A stretch of DNA of 42,503 nt from Roseofilum halophilum BLCC-M91 (lineage in GTDB: Bacteria; Cyanobacteriota; Cyanobacteriia; Cyanobacteriales; Desertifilaceae), in assembly GCF_030068445.1 (NCBI RefSeq), contig NZ_JAQPOK010000062.1:1-42503 (forward strand), given 5' to 3'. Both the position numbers and the translations under genes were made by a program. Below the pieces are notes generated by a model. That model worked only from the letters and a program-made list of their open reading frames with translations. It had not been told where the DNA came from and did not search any database. The first letter of the stretch is position 1. Each line of letters starts with the position of its first letter. Shown piece after piece: positions 8,433-17,031 of the stretch.

Positions 8433-9560
8433 ATGGCTCAAACCCAAGCTCTAGTCATCCTTTCCGGTGGACAAGATTCGACCACCTGTGCTGCATTAGC
8501 TACCCAACAATTCGATCTCGTCCATGGGCTGACGTTCGACTATCAACAGCGTCACCGGATTGAGTTAGAAAGCGCTCAGGCAGTGGCTAAAAAGCTGGGA
8601 TTGGCAAGCCATGAAATCGTCTCTGTGGGGCCAATTTTGGCGAGTACGAGTCCTTTGGTGAGCCAAACCCCTTTGGCGGAGTATGAGAGTGCGGAAGCGC
8701 TGCCAGGGGGCCTTGAGGCCACGTTTATTCCAGGACGTAATATTTTATTCTTGACCTTAGCGGCGAATCGAGCAGCCCGTCTGGGGATTCGCGACATAGT
8801 GTTAGGGGTGTGCGAGACCGATTTTGCCGGGTATTGGGATTGTCGCCAGAGTTTTATTGATGCCATGGGTGTAGCGTTGGGTGAGGGGATGTATGGGGAT
8901 GGTGGAGCCTATCAGATTCATACCCCCTTGATGAATTTGACGAAAGCGGAGTCAGTAAAGTTAGCTCAGGAGGTATTAGGCGATCGCTTCGAGTCGGTGA
9001 TGGAGTTAACCCATACCTGCTATGGGGGGGTGAAGGGGGGATGCGGTAAGTGCCATGCCTGTATCTTAAGAGACCGAGGGTTTCAAGAAGCGGGGGTTAA
9101 CGATCCGATTTGGAAATATCGGGGGGCTGTAGTACAGGAATCGGAAGATAATACTTATGGCGATCGCGCGATCGAACACGCTGCCAACAGTCCCCTAGAA
9201 ATTTGGCCCAACCCTTCCCCGAATCATGATTATGCGATCCATGTGGAACATCCAGAGTTTACCGCCCTTTGTCCGCGATCGGGTTATCCCGATTTTGGCA
9301 CAATTGTGCTTGATTACTTTCCGAGTCAATCAGTTTTAGAACTCAAAGCCTTTAAACTTTATATCAACAGTTTTCGGCAACAAAGAATCAGCCATGAAAC
9401 CGTAGTTAACCAGGTTGCCGATCGCCTAATGGCAGAAGTCAAACCCAAAGCACTGCGAATTATCGGCGATTTTACTAGGCGCGGAGGCGTAAAAACCGTG
9501 ATTACCGCTTATCGGGGTGAACAAATACAGTTTCCAGAGTATCAGCCCAATGTGCTTTAA
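8433..9560 (+). CDS. queC: QueC-QueF fusion: preQ0 synthase joined to preQ0 reductase
   Basis: The 375-residue product joins two enzymes of the queuosine pathway. Residues 1 to about 225 are QueC: the SGGQDSTT PP-loop ATPase motif near residues 11-18, and zinc ligands Cys196, Cys204, Cys207 and Cys210. QueC makes 7-cyano-7-deazaguanine (preQ0). Residues from about 245 to the end are QueF: HPEFTALCPRSGYPDF with the thioimide-forming Cys280, the ELKAFKLYINSFR substrate segment, and TRRGGVKT. QueF reduces preQ0 to preQ1 with NADPH. So one protein could make and reduce preQ0. QueC alone is about 225 residues and type I QueF about 135, so both domains look full length. I chose the ATG at 8433 (MAQTQALVILSGG) over 8415, which adds six unlike residues inside the repeat. 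Confidence 0.92.
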   Translation: MAQTQALVILSGGQDSTTCAALATQQFDLVHGLTFDYQQRHRIELESAQAVAKKLGLASHEIVSVGPILASTSPLVSQTPLAEYESAEALPGGLEATFIPGRNILFLTLAANRAARLGIRDIVLGVCETDFAGYWDCRQSFIDAMGVALGEGMYGDGGAYQIHTPLMNLTKAESVKLAQEVLGDRFESVMELTHTCYGGVKGGCGKCHACILRDRGFQEAGVNDPIWKYRGAVVQESEDNTYGDRAIEHAANSPLEIWPNPSPNHDYAIHVEHPEFTALCPRSGYPDFGTIVLDYFPSQSVLELKAFKLYINSFRQQRISHETVVNQVADRLMAEVKPKALRIIGDFTRRGGVKTVITAYRGEQIQFPEYQPNVL

Positions 9561-9619
9561 TTCCTCTGGGTATGAGGGGCTAAAAGTTATAGTAGAGAAA
9601 AATGCTGTAAAATCAGGCA

Positions 9620-10843
9620 TTAAAATACCGTACCATCGCTTTCAATGAGTAGGGGAGGAATTCCACCGGGGCGAAGTTGGGCGGCAATTTTTCGTCCTGC
9701 TGTCCAACTTCCACCTTGCAAGAGTTTGACTAGGGGAAATTCATCGGCAGTTAAGCTGAATTTTTCCCGGATAATTTCGGCAAGTTGGTCGAGTAAAATC
9801 AGGGTTAAGGCTCGCCATTCAATAATCAGTTCTGAATCAACGTTATGGGAGACTTGCAACTGGGAAGGATCTTTAAGTTCTAATACGCCTAAGTCTAAGA
9901 ACAGTCCGCCATTGCGATATTCAGGTAACCCAGTGAGTTGATTTAAATCGGTGATAATTAATCCCAGTTCTTGCAAGGGTTCCAGGAGCGAGTAGGTTAA
10001 CCATTGGGAGAGTTTATGAAAAGGAATCAATTGGGAACCTATGCCAGTATTGGGTAGGGCAGAATGTTGCCAAACATCCCCTAGGTTAACGCCATCGAGG
10101 GTTAAGCGTCCAGGCCAAATTTCTCCCAGGCTTTCTAGAATGGTTTGGAAAATGGTAACAGTAGATAAGCGATCGTTTTGGGTTTGTATTAGCCAACCGT
10201 GAATTAAATCGCTCGGACGGGGGGGAGAGCCGGGAAAAAATTGGGGAGAATTAGAGAGAACTTGACCCAATTTTTGCAGCAGTTGCAGTCGTCCAGAGAT
10301 GCCAACTAAGGGATTTTCAGGGGTAACTTGAAAGGCGGTTTCTAGGGCGGGTTGGGTGAGGTTTTGCAGGGCAAGACTATCGACTTGATAGGGATGCTCT
10401 GGGTTGCTGGAAAAGAGTCCTTGGTAAAAGCTGTGAAAACTGGCAACGGCTAATCCTTCAGAACGGCTATAAATCTGGTTGGTTTGCGGTTCTTGATAGT
10501 GCCATTTTGCTCCTGCTCCGGCATCTAGGAGGACGCTGATTATGGCTAAGTCGAGTTTTGATTTGGCTTGTTCTAGGGCAGAGGAGCGCAAGAGAGATGC
10601 TTGCAGTTGCTCTAAGCGAGATTTTCCCCCTATTTCAAAATGTCGCCACCGGGAATGAAAGGGAACGTTGAGATCGGGATATTCGCTGCGGATGACTTCA
10701 ATGACGTAATCAGCAACATCGGGTAGTTTGGATAGGTGGCAATGAAAGCCGGATAGCTGGTGAGATTGGGCTAAGTTGAATAGGATTAAGGCGCGATCGC
10801 GAATGGTTTGTGGCGCTCTTAACTTTCTGATAACGTCCTGCAT
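9620..10843 (-). CDS. URC4/Urg3 family protein (DUF1688)
   Basis: The 407-residue protein matches the DUF1688 pattern: a GRLQLLQKLG block, conserved WPGRLTLDGVNLGDVW, and a C-terminal signature, GGSWTAGRKIAAQLRPGG then SDGTVF. The family includes fungal URC4/Urg3 of the reductive-independent uracil catabolism pathway; the biochemical step of this protein is not settled in bacteria. It is a full-length soluble protein with no signal peptide. No other uracil-catabolism gene is adjacent. It converges with the QueC-QueF gene, with 59 bases between the two stops. Confidence 0.8.
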   Translation of the reverse strand: MQDVIRKLRAPQTIRDRALILFNLAQSHQLSGFHCHLSKLPDVADYVIEVIRSEYPDLNVPFHSRWRHFEIGGKSRLEQLQASLLRSSALEQAKSKLDLAIISVLLDAGAGAKWHYQEPQTNQIYSRSEGLAVASFHSFYQGLFSSNPEHPYQVDSLALQNLTQPALETAFQVTPENPLVGISGRLQLLQKLGQVLSNSPQFFPGSPPRPSDLIHGWLIQTQNDRLSTVTIFQTILESLGEIWPGRLTLDGVNLGDVWQHSALPNTGIGSQLIPFHKLSQWLTYSLLEPLQELGLIITDLNQLTGLPEYRNGGLFLDLGVLELKDPSQLQVSHNVDSELIIEWRALTLILLDQLAEIIREKFSLTADEFPLVKLLQGGSWTAGRKIAAQLRPGGIPPLLIESDGTVF

Positions 10844-10891
10844 CCATCTTCCTCCTTATCCTCTCCAACCGCTTGCAAAACATTGTGATTT

Positions 10892-10970
10892 CGTAGGTTG
10901 GGTTGAGGAACGAAACCCAACAAATACGTTCGGTTGACGTTGGGTTTCACTGCGTTCAACCCAACCTACG
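10892..10970. repeat. Imperfect inverted repeat of a dispersed cyanobacterial type
   Basis: CGTAGGTTGGGTTGAGGAAC at the left is matched in reverse by GTTCAACCCAACCTACG at the right, with the inner arms ACCCAAC and GTTGGGT also pairing. The 79-base unit would form a long hairpin. Sequences of this GTAGGTTGGGTT type are widespread in cyanobacterial genomes. It fills the gap between the URC4-like gene and the orphan antitoxin gene. Confidence 0.8.
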
Positions 10971-11004
10971 GGAAAATGGCGAAGGCATTGATAAAGGAAC
11001 TGCA

Positions 11005-11250
11005 TTAGCTATAATCCTGAAACTCATCTAAGGGAGCATCAAAATCATCAGAGAGGATGACGCGATCGCGATAATGCGACCCATCGCTGACGCGATCGCA
11101 GCCAAACCGAGCAGGAGGAGATGCAGACACAGGCGCGATTTTAATCTGTTGATCCTTCTGGTTCGTGATCACAATTTCTTGTCCTGCAAACGCCATTTCT
11201 AGCAGCTCGGCAATTTTAGGTAAGGCTTGATTAATATCAATATTCTCCAT
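11005..11250 (-). CDS. Phd/YefM-like antitoxin, toxin partner missing
   Basis: The 81-residue protein has the Phd/YefM-style N-terminal DNA-binding pattern (IDINQALPKIAELLEMAFAG then EIVITNQ), and a C-terminal tail, ILSDDFDAPLDEFQDYS, that matches the toxin-binding tail usual in cyanobacterial VapB/Phd antitoxins paired with PIN toxins. No toxin gene follows: the next feature downstream on this strand is an inverted repeat. It starts 8 bases after the aroB stop on the same strand and may be read through from aroB. It is probably an orphan left after toxin loss, or one acting on a distant toxin. Confidence 0.75.
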   Translation of the reverse strand: MENIDINQALPKIAELLEMAFAGQEIVITNQKDQQIKIAPVSASPPARFGCDRVSDGSHYRDRVILSDDFDAPLDEFQDYS

Positions 11251-11258
11251 ATCTCACC

Positions 11259-12413
11259 TCAAGATGCGCCTAAACTGGCTAAGACTTCCCGTAAAATGTC
11301 CTCGGAAACTCGATCGGTAATTTCAGCGTTGGCTCCTGCTCCTCTACGTTCTTTATTAAAAGTCTTGTTAGAAAAGTAGGGTAAAATAAACCGTACCCGA
11401 CCCGATTTTACCTTTTTATCCGTTTGCAAACTCTCCAAAATGCTGTCAATGGTGACTTCGGAGGGAATGCGCGTAGGGAGTCCGGCTTTTTCAATTAAGG
11501 CTAACTGACGCTGATCCCAATTTTGTCCCCATCCTCCCATCTTCAGAGCTATTTTACTGGCTGCCACCATGCCGATCGCCACTGCTTCCCCATGAATCAC
11601 CTGCTCGTAACCCGTTAAACTCTCGATCGCATGACCAATGGTATGCCCATAATTGAGAATCGCCCGTAACCCCGCTTCCTTCTCATCCTGACTCACCACC
11701 TGAGCCTTGGCTTCACAGGAGCGAGTTAAAATCAAATTCAATAACTGGGGGGGAACCGCCTCAAACCGATCCAGCCTAGTTTGCTTTTCAAGCTGCTTAA
11801 ACAGCTCCAAATCCCAAATCACTCCATACTTAATCACCTCCGCCATTCCTGCCCGAAATTCGCGCTCTGGCAGGGTCTTTAGCACCTGACGGTCAACCAA
11901 AACGAGGCGCGGTTGATGGAATGCCCCAATCAGGTTTTTGCCGAGGGGATGATTCACCCCCGTTTTGCCCCCAATAGACGCATCCACCATCGCCAGTAAG
12001 GAGGTAGGGACTTGGACAAAATTAACGCCTCTGAGCCATGTAGCAGCAGCAAACCCCGTCATATCGCCAATCACACCGCCTCCCAGAGCAAGTAGGGTAG
12101 AGGAGCGCTCTAGACGATGTTCCAGGGCACAATCATAGATGGTTTGAATGGAATCTAGGGTTTTGTGTTGCTCTCCGGCGGGGATGAGATGGGAAAAGAC
12201 CGTAAAACCGGCGTTGGTTAAGGAGGCTAACGCCCGTTCTGCATAATAATCGGCGATCGCCGGATTAGAAACCACCAGCACCTTATTCCCCAAATTCAAC
12301 TGAGCCATAGGAAAGCCAAGCTCATCAAGACTCCCTGGGGCGATCGCAATCTCATAGGACTTATCCCCCAACTCCACCCGCACCGTAGACCCTGAAACTA
12401 ATCCATCCATCAT
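11259..12413 (-). CDS. aroB: 3-dehydroquinate synthase
   Basis: The 384-residue enzyme of the shikimate pathway converts DAHP to 3-dehydroquinate using NAD and a divalent metal. Visible features are the NAD-binding [21 protein letters not shown] block, [20 protein letters not shown], the metal ligand Glu in [12 protein letters not shown], and the two metal-binding histidines in [11 protein letters not shown] and HGEAVAIGM. The ORF is open to a TTG at 12428, but the ATG pair at 12413/12410 is the more natural start. The product makes the normal substrate of type II dehydroquinase, yet the divergent homologue at 21.8 kb is probably not its partner. Confidence 0.96.
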   Translation of the reverse strand: MMDGLVSGSTVRVELGDKSYEIAIAPGSLDELGFPMAQLNLGNKVLVVSNPAIADYYAERALASLTNAGFTVFSHLIPAGEQHKTLDSIQTIYDCALEHRLERSSTLLALGGGVIGDMTGFAAATWLRGVNFVQVPTSLLAMVDASIGGKTGVNHPLGKNLIGAFHQPRLVLVDRQVLKTLPEREFRAGMAEVIKYGVIWDLELFKQLEKQTRLDRFEAVPPQLLNLILTRSCEAKAQVVSQDEKEAGLRAILNYGHTIGHAIESLTGYEQVIHGEAVAIGMVAASKIALKMGGWGQNWDQRQLALIEKAGLPTRIPSEVTIDSILESLQTDKKVKSGRVRFILPYFSNKTFNKERRGAGANAEITDRVSEDILREVLASLGAS

Positions 12414-12516
12414 CGCTTTGTGGTTCAACTCTTTGTCAATCAGTTGTATCCTAGTTTACGGAATGTTGCGATTAATCTCAAGACTTTACAATCTAGTTAA
12501 CACAAGGAGAAAAAAC

Positions 12517-12618
12517 ATGAGCATTGGTGGAGCCATTACCTACGTTGCCTTCCTCGGAGGCATGATCGGTGTAGCGATTGCCCTGTGGTTTGGACTACGG
12601 GCGATTAAGTTAATCTAA
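12517..12618 (+). CDS. petL: Cytochrome b6f complex subunit PetL
   Basis: This 33-residue protein is a single hydrophobic helix ending FGLRAIKLI, closely like cyanobacterial PetL, the small thylakoid subunit that helps stabilise the dimeric cytochrome b6f complex. AAGGAGA sits seven bases before the ATG, a strong ribosome binding site. A TACAAT at 12487-12492 is a candidate -10. It is divergent from aroB, with 103 bases between the starts. Other one-helix photosynthetic proteins (PetM, PetN, PsbX) fit the termini less well. It is short enough to be missed by ORF finders with a size cutoff. Confidence 0.75.
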   Translation: MSIGGAITYVAFLGGMIGVAIALWFGLRAIKLI

Positions 12619-12663
12619 CCTTCCCTCCTGTGCCCTGAGCGCAGTCGAAGGGCACAGGAAGGG
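12619..12663. terminator. Long hairpin after petL
   Basis: CCTGTGCCCT and AGGGCACAGG form a perfect 10-bp stem, extended by CCTTCC and GGAAGG after a short internal mismatch. The 12-base loop includes GCGCAGTCGA. The hairpin starts next to the petL stop (TAA at 12616-12618). It is a probable terminator or RNA stabiliser; sequences like GCCCTGAGCGCAGTCGAAGG are also a dispersed repeat type. Confidence 0.55.
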
Positions 12664-12691
12664 TAGGAGAACATTAAAACGGTGAAATCAT

Positions 12692-13822
12692 ATGGTCGAT
12701 GTTCCCGAACACAATCAGGCAAACCAAAAATCCCCACAGGAAAAGCTTCGAGAAACGGTCAAAATCAACCTATACTATATCGGTTTAGTGGCGATCGCCT
12801 CGACAACGGCCCTCCTGGGTAACGCACTCCATATTCCCGTATCCTGGCTCGTTGGCCCCATGCTCTTTGGTCTCATTTGGGCCATTGTCCGAGGAGAAGC
12901 ACAACCGCTCCCCTCTATTTTTTCCATTATTGGTCAAGCCATTATTGCCCTCACCACAGCAACCCGTTTCTCCCTAGACACGCTAATTTTAGTAAAAACC
13001 TACGCTCTACCTCTTCTGGGTTGCATCACCATTACCGGCCTATTAAGCGTTTTCAATGGCTATCTTCTCAGTCGTTGGGCTGGACTTGACAAAGCAACCG
13101 GTTTTTTAGGCTGCCTTCCTGGAGCCGGGCCGAGCTTAATTGCCCTCAGTGAAGATTTAGGCGCAGATGCGATCGCCGTTGCCTTTCTGCAATACCTACG
13201 CATTCTCTTAGTCTCTGTGATTGTCCCTTCCCTGGTTACCTTCTGGTCGGGCGAAACTATAAATCAACCCATCCCTCCCCCTGATGTCTCTGCCTCAACC
13301 TCTAGCCTTTCCCCTAGCCTCAACCTCGGTATTTTAGCCCTCTGCTCTCTTTTCGGTGTCCTCATAGGAAGGGGGATAAAACTGCCCGCAGCCGTCTTTC
13401 TCGGCCCCTTTTTCCTCGGCTTAATCACCTTCTGGAGTCTCCCCTATCCCCTGCACGTTCCCGCTCCCATTTTTGCAGCCGGTTTGTTATTGTTCGGATT
13501 GTCCATTGGCCTCAAATTCGATCGACAAGTAGCCCAAAACCTGATTAAATCCATGGTGATTCAACTAGGATTAGTGATGATTTTAATCGCCATTTGTTTA
13601 GGGGTTGGCTATGAATTTCATCAACTCACCCACATTGACACCTTAACCGCCATTTTAGGCACAACACCAGGGGGAATTAGTTCCATGACGGCAACCGTCA
13701 TCGAAATTGGAGGCAATGCGGGCTTAGTGGTCGCCATGCAAATGACCCGCATGTTCCTGATTTTATTACTCAGTCCCTGGTTGGCCTCATCTCTACTGTC
13801 TTCTCAACCCGTGAAAGAATGA
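12692..13822 (+). CDS. AbrB family integral membrane protein (PF05145-type)
   Basis: The 376-residue protein has about ten hydrophobic segments and an internal duplication: a GNALHIPVSWLVGPMLFG unit near residues 45-60 is echoed by RGIKLPAAVFLGPFFLGL near 230, and LGCLPGAGPSLIAL by LGTTPGGISSMTA in the second half. This is the pattern of the AbrB/AmoA-like membrane family. Members are often labelled AbrB transcriptional regulators, which is misleading: this is a membrane protein, not the SpoVT/AbrB DNA-binding fold. Substrate and direction are unknown. It follows petL by 73 bases, past the hairpin. Confidence 0.85.
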   Translation: MVDVPEHNQANQKSPQEKLRETVKINLYYIGLVAIASTTALLGNALHIPVSWLVGPMLFGLIWAIVRGEAQPLPSIFSIIGQAIIALTTATRFSLDTLILVKTYALPLLGCITITGLLSVFNGYLLSRWAGLDKATGFLGCLPGAGPSLIALSEDLGADAIAVAFLQYLRILLVSVIVPSLVTFWSGETINQPIPPPDVSASTSSLSPSLNLGILALCSLFGVLIGRGIKLPAAVFLGPFFLGLITFWSLPYPLHVPAPIFAAGLLLFGLSIGLKFDRQVAQNLIKSMVIQLGLVMILIAICLGVGYEFHQLTHIDTLTAILGTTPGGISSMTATVIEIGGNAGLVVAMQMTRMFLILLLSPWLASSLLSSQPVKE

Positions 13823-13838
13823 GATAATCTCCCCATCC

Positions 13839-15029
13839 CTAACGGGTGACTCTAGGCAAACGATGCTTAAAGCTACATAAAATTTCCCAAGAAATCGTTC
13901 CTAGAATAGTGGCCCAACGATCGGCAGTAAACTGATGGTCTCCATCTTGTCCCAAAAGAGTGACCACTTCGCCCACTTGCAGATCTCGAATATTGCTCAC
14001 ATCAAGCATTAACTGATCCATGGTGATGGCTCCCACTTGGGGAATACGTTGCCCTCGAATGCCCACTTGTAGTTGATTGGAGAGGTTGCGGGGAACACCA
14101 TCAGCGTAACCAATACCGACGACAGCAATCGTCATATCGCCCGGAGCAATATATTGATACCCATAGCTAATTCCTGTACCCGCAGGAATGGTTTTGATTT
14201 GGGTGATCCTTGCTCTGACTTGCATCACCGGTTTGAGGTGAATAATTCCTTGTAGATGGGGTGCGGGATAGAGTCCATAGGTGGCTAGTCCGACGCGCAC
14301 CAGGTCATAATGGCAGGTGCGATCGCATAAGGTAGCCGCAGAATTGGCTAAATGGAGCTTCGGTAACGGTAACCCCATGGCTTGAATTTGGGCGATCGCC
14401 GCTTCAAAGCGCTGATGCTGTTGGTTCATAATCTGCGGATCGGGACTATCGGCTGTTGCCAAGTGGGAATAGACGCTGCCAATCTGGAGATAGGGGAGGT
14501 GGGAAACCCGTTGGTAAAACTCCGCTCCTTCTTGCCACGGAATGCCTAAACGGGACATTCCCGTATCCAGTTTCAGGTGGACGGTGAGGGTTTTTTGCAG
14601 TTCATTGAGGGTTTCCGAGACAATTAAGGCTTGTTTGGCACTACAGAGCGTCGGTTGCAGATGCCAATGGGCGATCGCCTGGATTTGTTCAGGGGTATTA
14701 ACCGCTCCTAAAATTAGAATCGGGGCTTTGATTCCTGCTTCCCGTAGTTGTATTCCCTCTGGAATGGTTGCCACCCCTAACCAACTTGCCCCCGCTTCTA
14801 GGGCCGTTTCAGCAACGGCGATCGCCCCATGACCATAGGCATCTGCTTTCACAACCGCCATTAACTGGCACTTCTGGCTCAAATGCCGTTTAATTTCTCG
14901 TACATTATGGGCGATCGCCCCTCGATCGATTTCGACCCAAGCTCGCTCCCGTAAAGACACACTTGGCCCGCTCTCTGGTAACGACGAATGATTCGATTTG
15001 AGTTTCAGCGACGATTCTTGACTGAGCAT
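13839..15029 (-). CDS. alr: Alanine racemase
   Basis: The 396-residue PLP enzyme makes D-alanine for peptidoglycan. AVVKADAYGHGA near residues 45-56 carries the Schiff-base lysine, and the second catalytic base is the Tyr of GISYGYQYIAPG in the C-terminal beta domain. RVGLATYGLYP, QVGAITMDQLMLD and the TADRWATILGTISWEILC end are all typical. The frame is open back to 15167, but that extension is unlike any alr N-terminus and covers the promoter of the divergent tRNA gene, so the ATG at 15029 (MLSQESSLKL) is preferred. It converges with the AbrB-family gene, with 16 bases between stops. Confidence 0.95.
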   Translation of the reverse strand: MLSQESSLKLKSNHSSLPESGPSVSLRERAWVEIDRGAIAHNVREIKRHLSQKCQLMAVVKADAYGHGAIAVAETALEAGASWLGVATIPEGIQLREAGIKAPILILGAVNTPEQIQAIAHWHLQPTLCSAKQALIVSETLNELQKTLTVHLKLDTGMSRLGIPWQEGAEFYQRVSHLPYLQIGSVYSHLATADSPDPQIMNQQHQRFEAAIAQIQAMGLPLPKLHLANSAATLCDRTCHYDLVRVGLATYGLYPAPHLQGIIHLKPVMQVRARITQIKTIPAGTGISYGYQYIAPGDMTIAVVGIGYADGVPRNLSNQLQVGIRGQRIPQVGAITMDQLMLDVSNIRDLQVGEVVTLLGQDGDHQFTADRWATILGTISWEILCSFKHRLPRVTR

Positions 15030-15154
15030 ATTCACTCCCACAGACCACACCAAATTTATCCCACACTGTATCCGGAGTTCCGGATTCCTACAAGAGGAAA
15101 TGGGGACGATTAACCAGGGATCTGAACGCCGAGAAAAAAAAATTGGATTGGGGG

Positions 15155-15183
15155 TTGACAGATCCAAAAACCTTAGTTAGGAT
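15155..15183 (+). promoter_or_regulatory. Sigma70-type promoter of tRNA-Glu
   Basis: A perfect -35, TTGACA, at 15155-15160 is followed, after exactly 17 bases, by TAGGAT at 15178-15183, which keeps four of six consensus -10 bases. The tRNA begins 20 bases after the -10, about where a short leader would be expected. Confidence 0.7.
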
Positions 15184-15203
15184 AATTAAGGTGAATAAAA
15201 CAA

Positions 15204-15276
15204 GCCCCCATCGTCTAGAGGCCTAGGACACCTCCCTTTCACGGAGGCGACAGGGATTCGAATTCCCTTGGGGGTA
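15204..15276 (+). tRNA. trnE: tRNA-Glu (anticodon TTC)
   Basis: The 73-base cloverleaf has acceptor GCCCCCA pairing with TGGGGGT, a D arm with AGAGGCCTAGGACA, anticodon stem CCTCC/GGAGG with loop CTTTCAC giving anticodon TTC, and a T arm with the ATTCGAA loop. The CCA end is not encoded. In cyanobacteria glutamyl-tRNA also feeds tetrapyrrole synthesis, so this RNA serves chlorophyll and haem production as well as translation. A promoter lies upstream and a terminator downstream, so it is a single-gene unit. Confidence 0.97.
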
Positions 15277-15295
15277 TCAAGAATACCAAAAAAAA

Positions 15296-15328
15296 GGAGA
15301 GAGTCGTAACCCACTCTCTCCTTTTTTT
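15296..15328 (+). terminator. Rho-independent terminator after tRNA-Glu
   Basis: GGAGAGAGT pairs with ACTCTCTCC around the loop CGTAACCC, followed by seven T. An A run just upstream (15288-15295) pairs with those T, so it can also terminate the opposing methyltransferase gene. Confidence 0.92.
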
Positions 15329-15341
15329 GCCTTGCCATTTT

Positions 15342-16994
15342 TCAAAGCACGATCGGCTCCTGGCGATCGCAAAGCGTATGCATTTCCCCTTCAGAGTCGA
15401 TGATTTTAATTTCTAGGCGATAATCGCGCTCCGGCTGGATTGCTTCTGGGTGATAAAATTGGGCAATCCAACCACTATAAACATAATCCGGTTTTCCCCA
15501 ATATTGGGCCACATCGGGACGCAGACAAGTGGGTAAACAGCGCTGCTTCAGGGTTCCATTGAAGTAAATTTGGATATCTTCCACCGTTATATCAGAGTGT
15601 AGGACAACAACCCATCCTTCCAATTCTAAAATTTCCCCTTGGCTATCTAAAGCAGGTTTAAGGGTGGCGCTCTCTAGATGAGATTGAATATTATTAGACC
15701 AAATATTATCTAATATTTTGGAGCGCCACCAATTGGACTGAGAGCGAATCGCGTCTTTCCAATTGGTTTTGGTCGCTGGTTGAGCCGGAATTCCATGGGG
15801 TAATAAAGTTTTTATCCAGTTTAAGTAAATAATCCGTTCTTTTTGGCGATCGCTCACAGCTTTAATCATAATCATATCTGTTTCTAAATCCACCTTTTCG
15901 GGCCAACTGAACGCACAGCACCAACCGGATTTTTGCGCCCATTGAGGATCGATTTCCAGCACTTGCACCGCTTTCTGAGACAGATAGAACGGGATGCAAC
16001 GTTGCCATAATTGATGAGTGCGGGGTTCTCCAGATTCCCCCCTGTTTCCGATCAGCCAAACTTGAATGTCTACCACCCCATGATCCGGTTGCACAATGGC
16101 ACTCCATCCCCGCAGGAAAAATCGCCCCTGAGCGTCCATAAAATAGCTCTCTAGAGCGCCTTTGGGCGTATAATCGATGTTTAAATCAGAAAAGTCGCAA
16201 TCCGGGGTTTTAACGACCACATACAAGTCTTGTAGCGTAAAAGCTCTGGGAAATCGAGTATAAGAGACTTCATTCCCCATAGACGCGGCGATCGCCCCCT
16301 TAACAAACTCCTCCGTCACCCAACTTGAGCCATATTCTGCCCGATCCAGAGATTGACTTTCGCTTTGCTCCACAAATAAAATCCCCGATTCCGGCATATC
16401 ATAACCCGGTGGTTTCACGGCTCCATCGTGAACGCTAAAAAGCAATAATCCATCAGGTAAAAGTAAATCATATAAACCCTTAAGCCATTGAACAAAGCGA
16501 TCTTTTGGCAAATGGCTAAACAGGGAATAGACTACAATACAATCAAACTTTTCCTCACAGCGATAACCCTCCGGATCGATCGCCGAATAAATCCCATTCA
16601 CACCCAATTCTTGGCTCACAAAATCAACCGCATCTGGATAAATATCAGAAGCCCAAATCTTTTGCGGATCGAGCTTTTCCACCCAAAATCGCGTTAATCT
16701 TCCATAGCCACAAGCAAACTCTAAAAAACGGTCTATCTTATGCCAACCCTGATGATGCCATTGAATGACCTGATCTACGCGATCGACAATCTCCTGAGCT
16801 GACTTAAAATAGGCAAGAATAGCTTGCTCCTCTTGCCCTTGATAACTTTGTGCATCGAGCAAAAACAGCAGCATCTCATCTTGGGGATGAATGTCGGTAT
16901 TCAGAGACTTAAAGCCAGAAAATTGATCCGCCAAGTATTCTCCCAGTAGATCATAAGTAGATGGCTGAATTTTTTGATTGCACATTTTGGACAT
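15342..16994 (-). CDS. SAM methyltransferase with two C-terminal beta-rich repeats
   Basis: The 550-residue protein has a class I methyltransferase domain at about residues 85-240: motif I is FLEFACGYGRLTRF, then SDIYPDAVDFV, and a later FDCIVVYSLFSHLP. The rest does not look catalytic. Two related blocks are visible, one with FFLRGWSAIVQPDHGVVDIQ (near residue 295) and one with LELEGWVVVLHSDITVEDIQ (near residue 455). Each continues into a QRC(I/L)P segment and a GW...F strand, suggesting duplicated beta-sandwich modules like those attached to cyanobacterial glycosyltransferases and methyltransferases in cell-surface glycan loci. Acceptor unknown. Its 5' region is divergent from the flavoprotein gene, so it might belong to the neighbouring cluster, but nothing proves this. 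Confidence 0.8.
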   Translation of the reverse strand: MSKMCNQKIQPSTYDLLGEYLADQFSGFKSLNTDIHPQDEMLLFLLDAQSYQGQEEQAILAYFKSAQEIVDRVDQVIQWHHQGWHKIDRFLEFACGYGRLTRFWVEKLDPQKIWASDIYPDAVDFVSQELGVNGIYSAIDPEGYRCEEKFDCIVVYSLFSHLPKDRFVQWLKGLYDLLLPDGLLLFSVHDGAVKPPGYDMPESGILFVEQSESQSLDRAEYGSSWVTEEFVKGAIAASMGNEVSYTRFPRAFTLQDLYVVVKTPDCDFSDLNIDYTPKGALESYFMDAQGRFFLRGWSAIVQPDHGVVDIQVWLIGNRGESGEPRTHQLWQRCIPFYLSQKAVQVLEIDPQWAQKSGWCCAFSWPEKVDLETDMIMIKAVSDRQKERIIYLNWIKTLLPHGIPAQPATKTNWKDAIRSQSNWWRSKILDNIWSNNIQSHLESATLKPALDSQGEILELEGWVVVLHSDITVEDIQIYFNGTLKQRCLPTCLRPDVAQYWGKPDYVYSGWIAQFYHPEAIQPERDYRLEIKIIDSEGEMHTLCDRQEPIVL

Positions 16995-17031
16995 TAAACT
17001 CTTAACGATTATAATCTGATTTTACGTTTTT

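Noticed and set aside
10892-10970. Riboswitch or terminator
   Set aside because: The sequence is a dispersed GTAGGTTGGGTT-type inverted repeat without a T run or an aptamer-like pattern.
11259-12413. aroB as part of the 17-25 kb cluster
   Set aside because: It is 5 kb away with tRNA, alr and petL in between, and it is a normal housekeeping gene; a mycosporine-type pathway is not supported.
12692-13822. AbrB transcription factor
   Set aside because: The protein is a polytopic membrane protein; the common name is a misannotation.
15030-15167. N-terminal extension of alanine racemase
   Set aside because: It is unlike any racemase start and overlaps the tRNA-Glu promoter.
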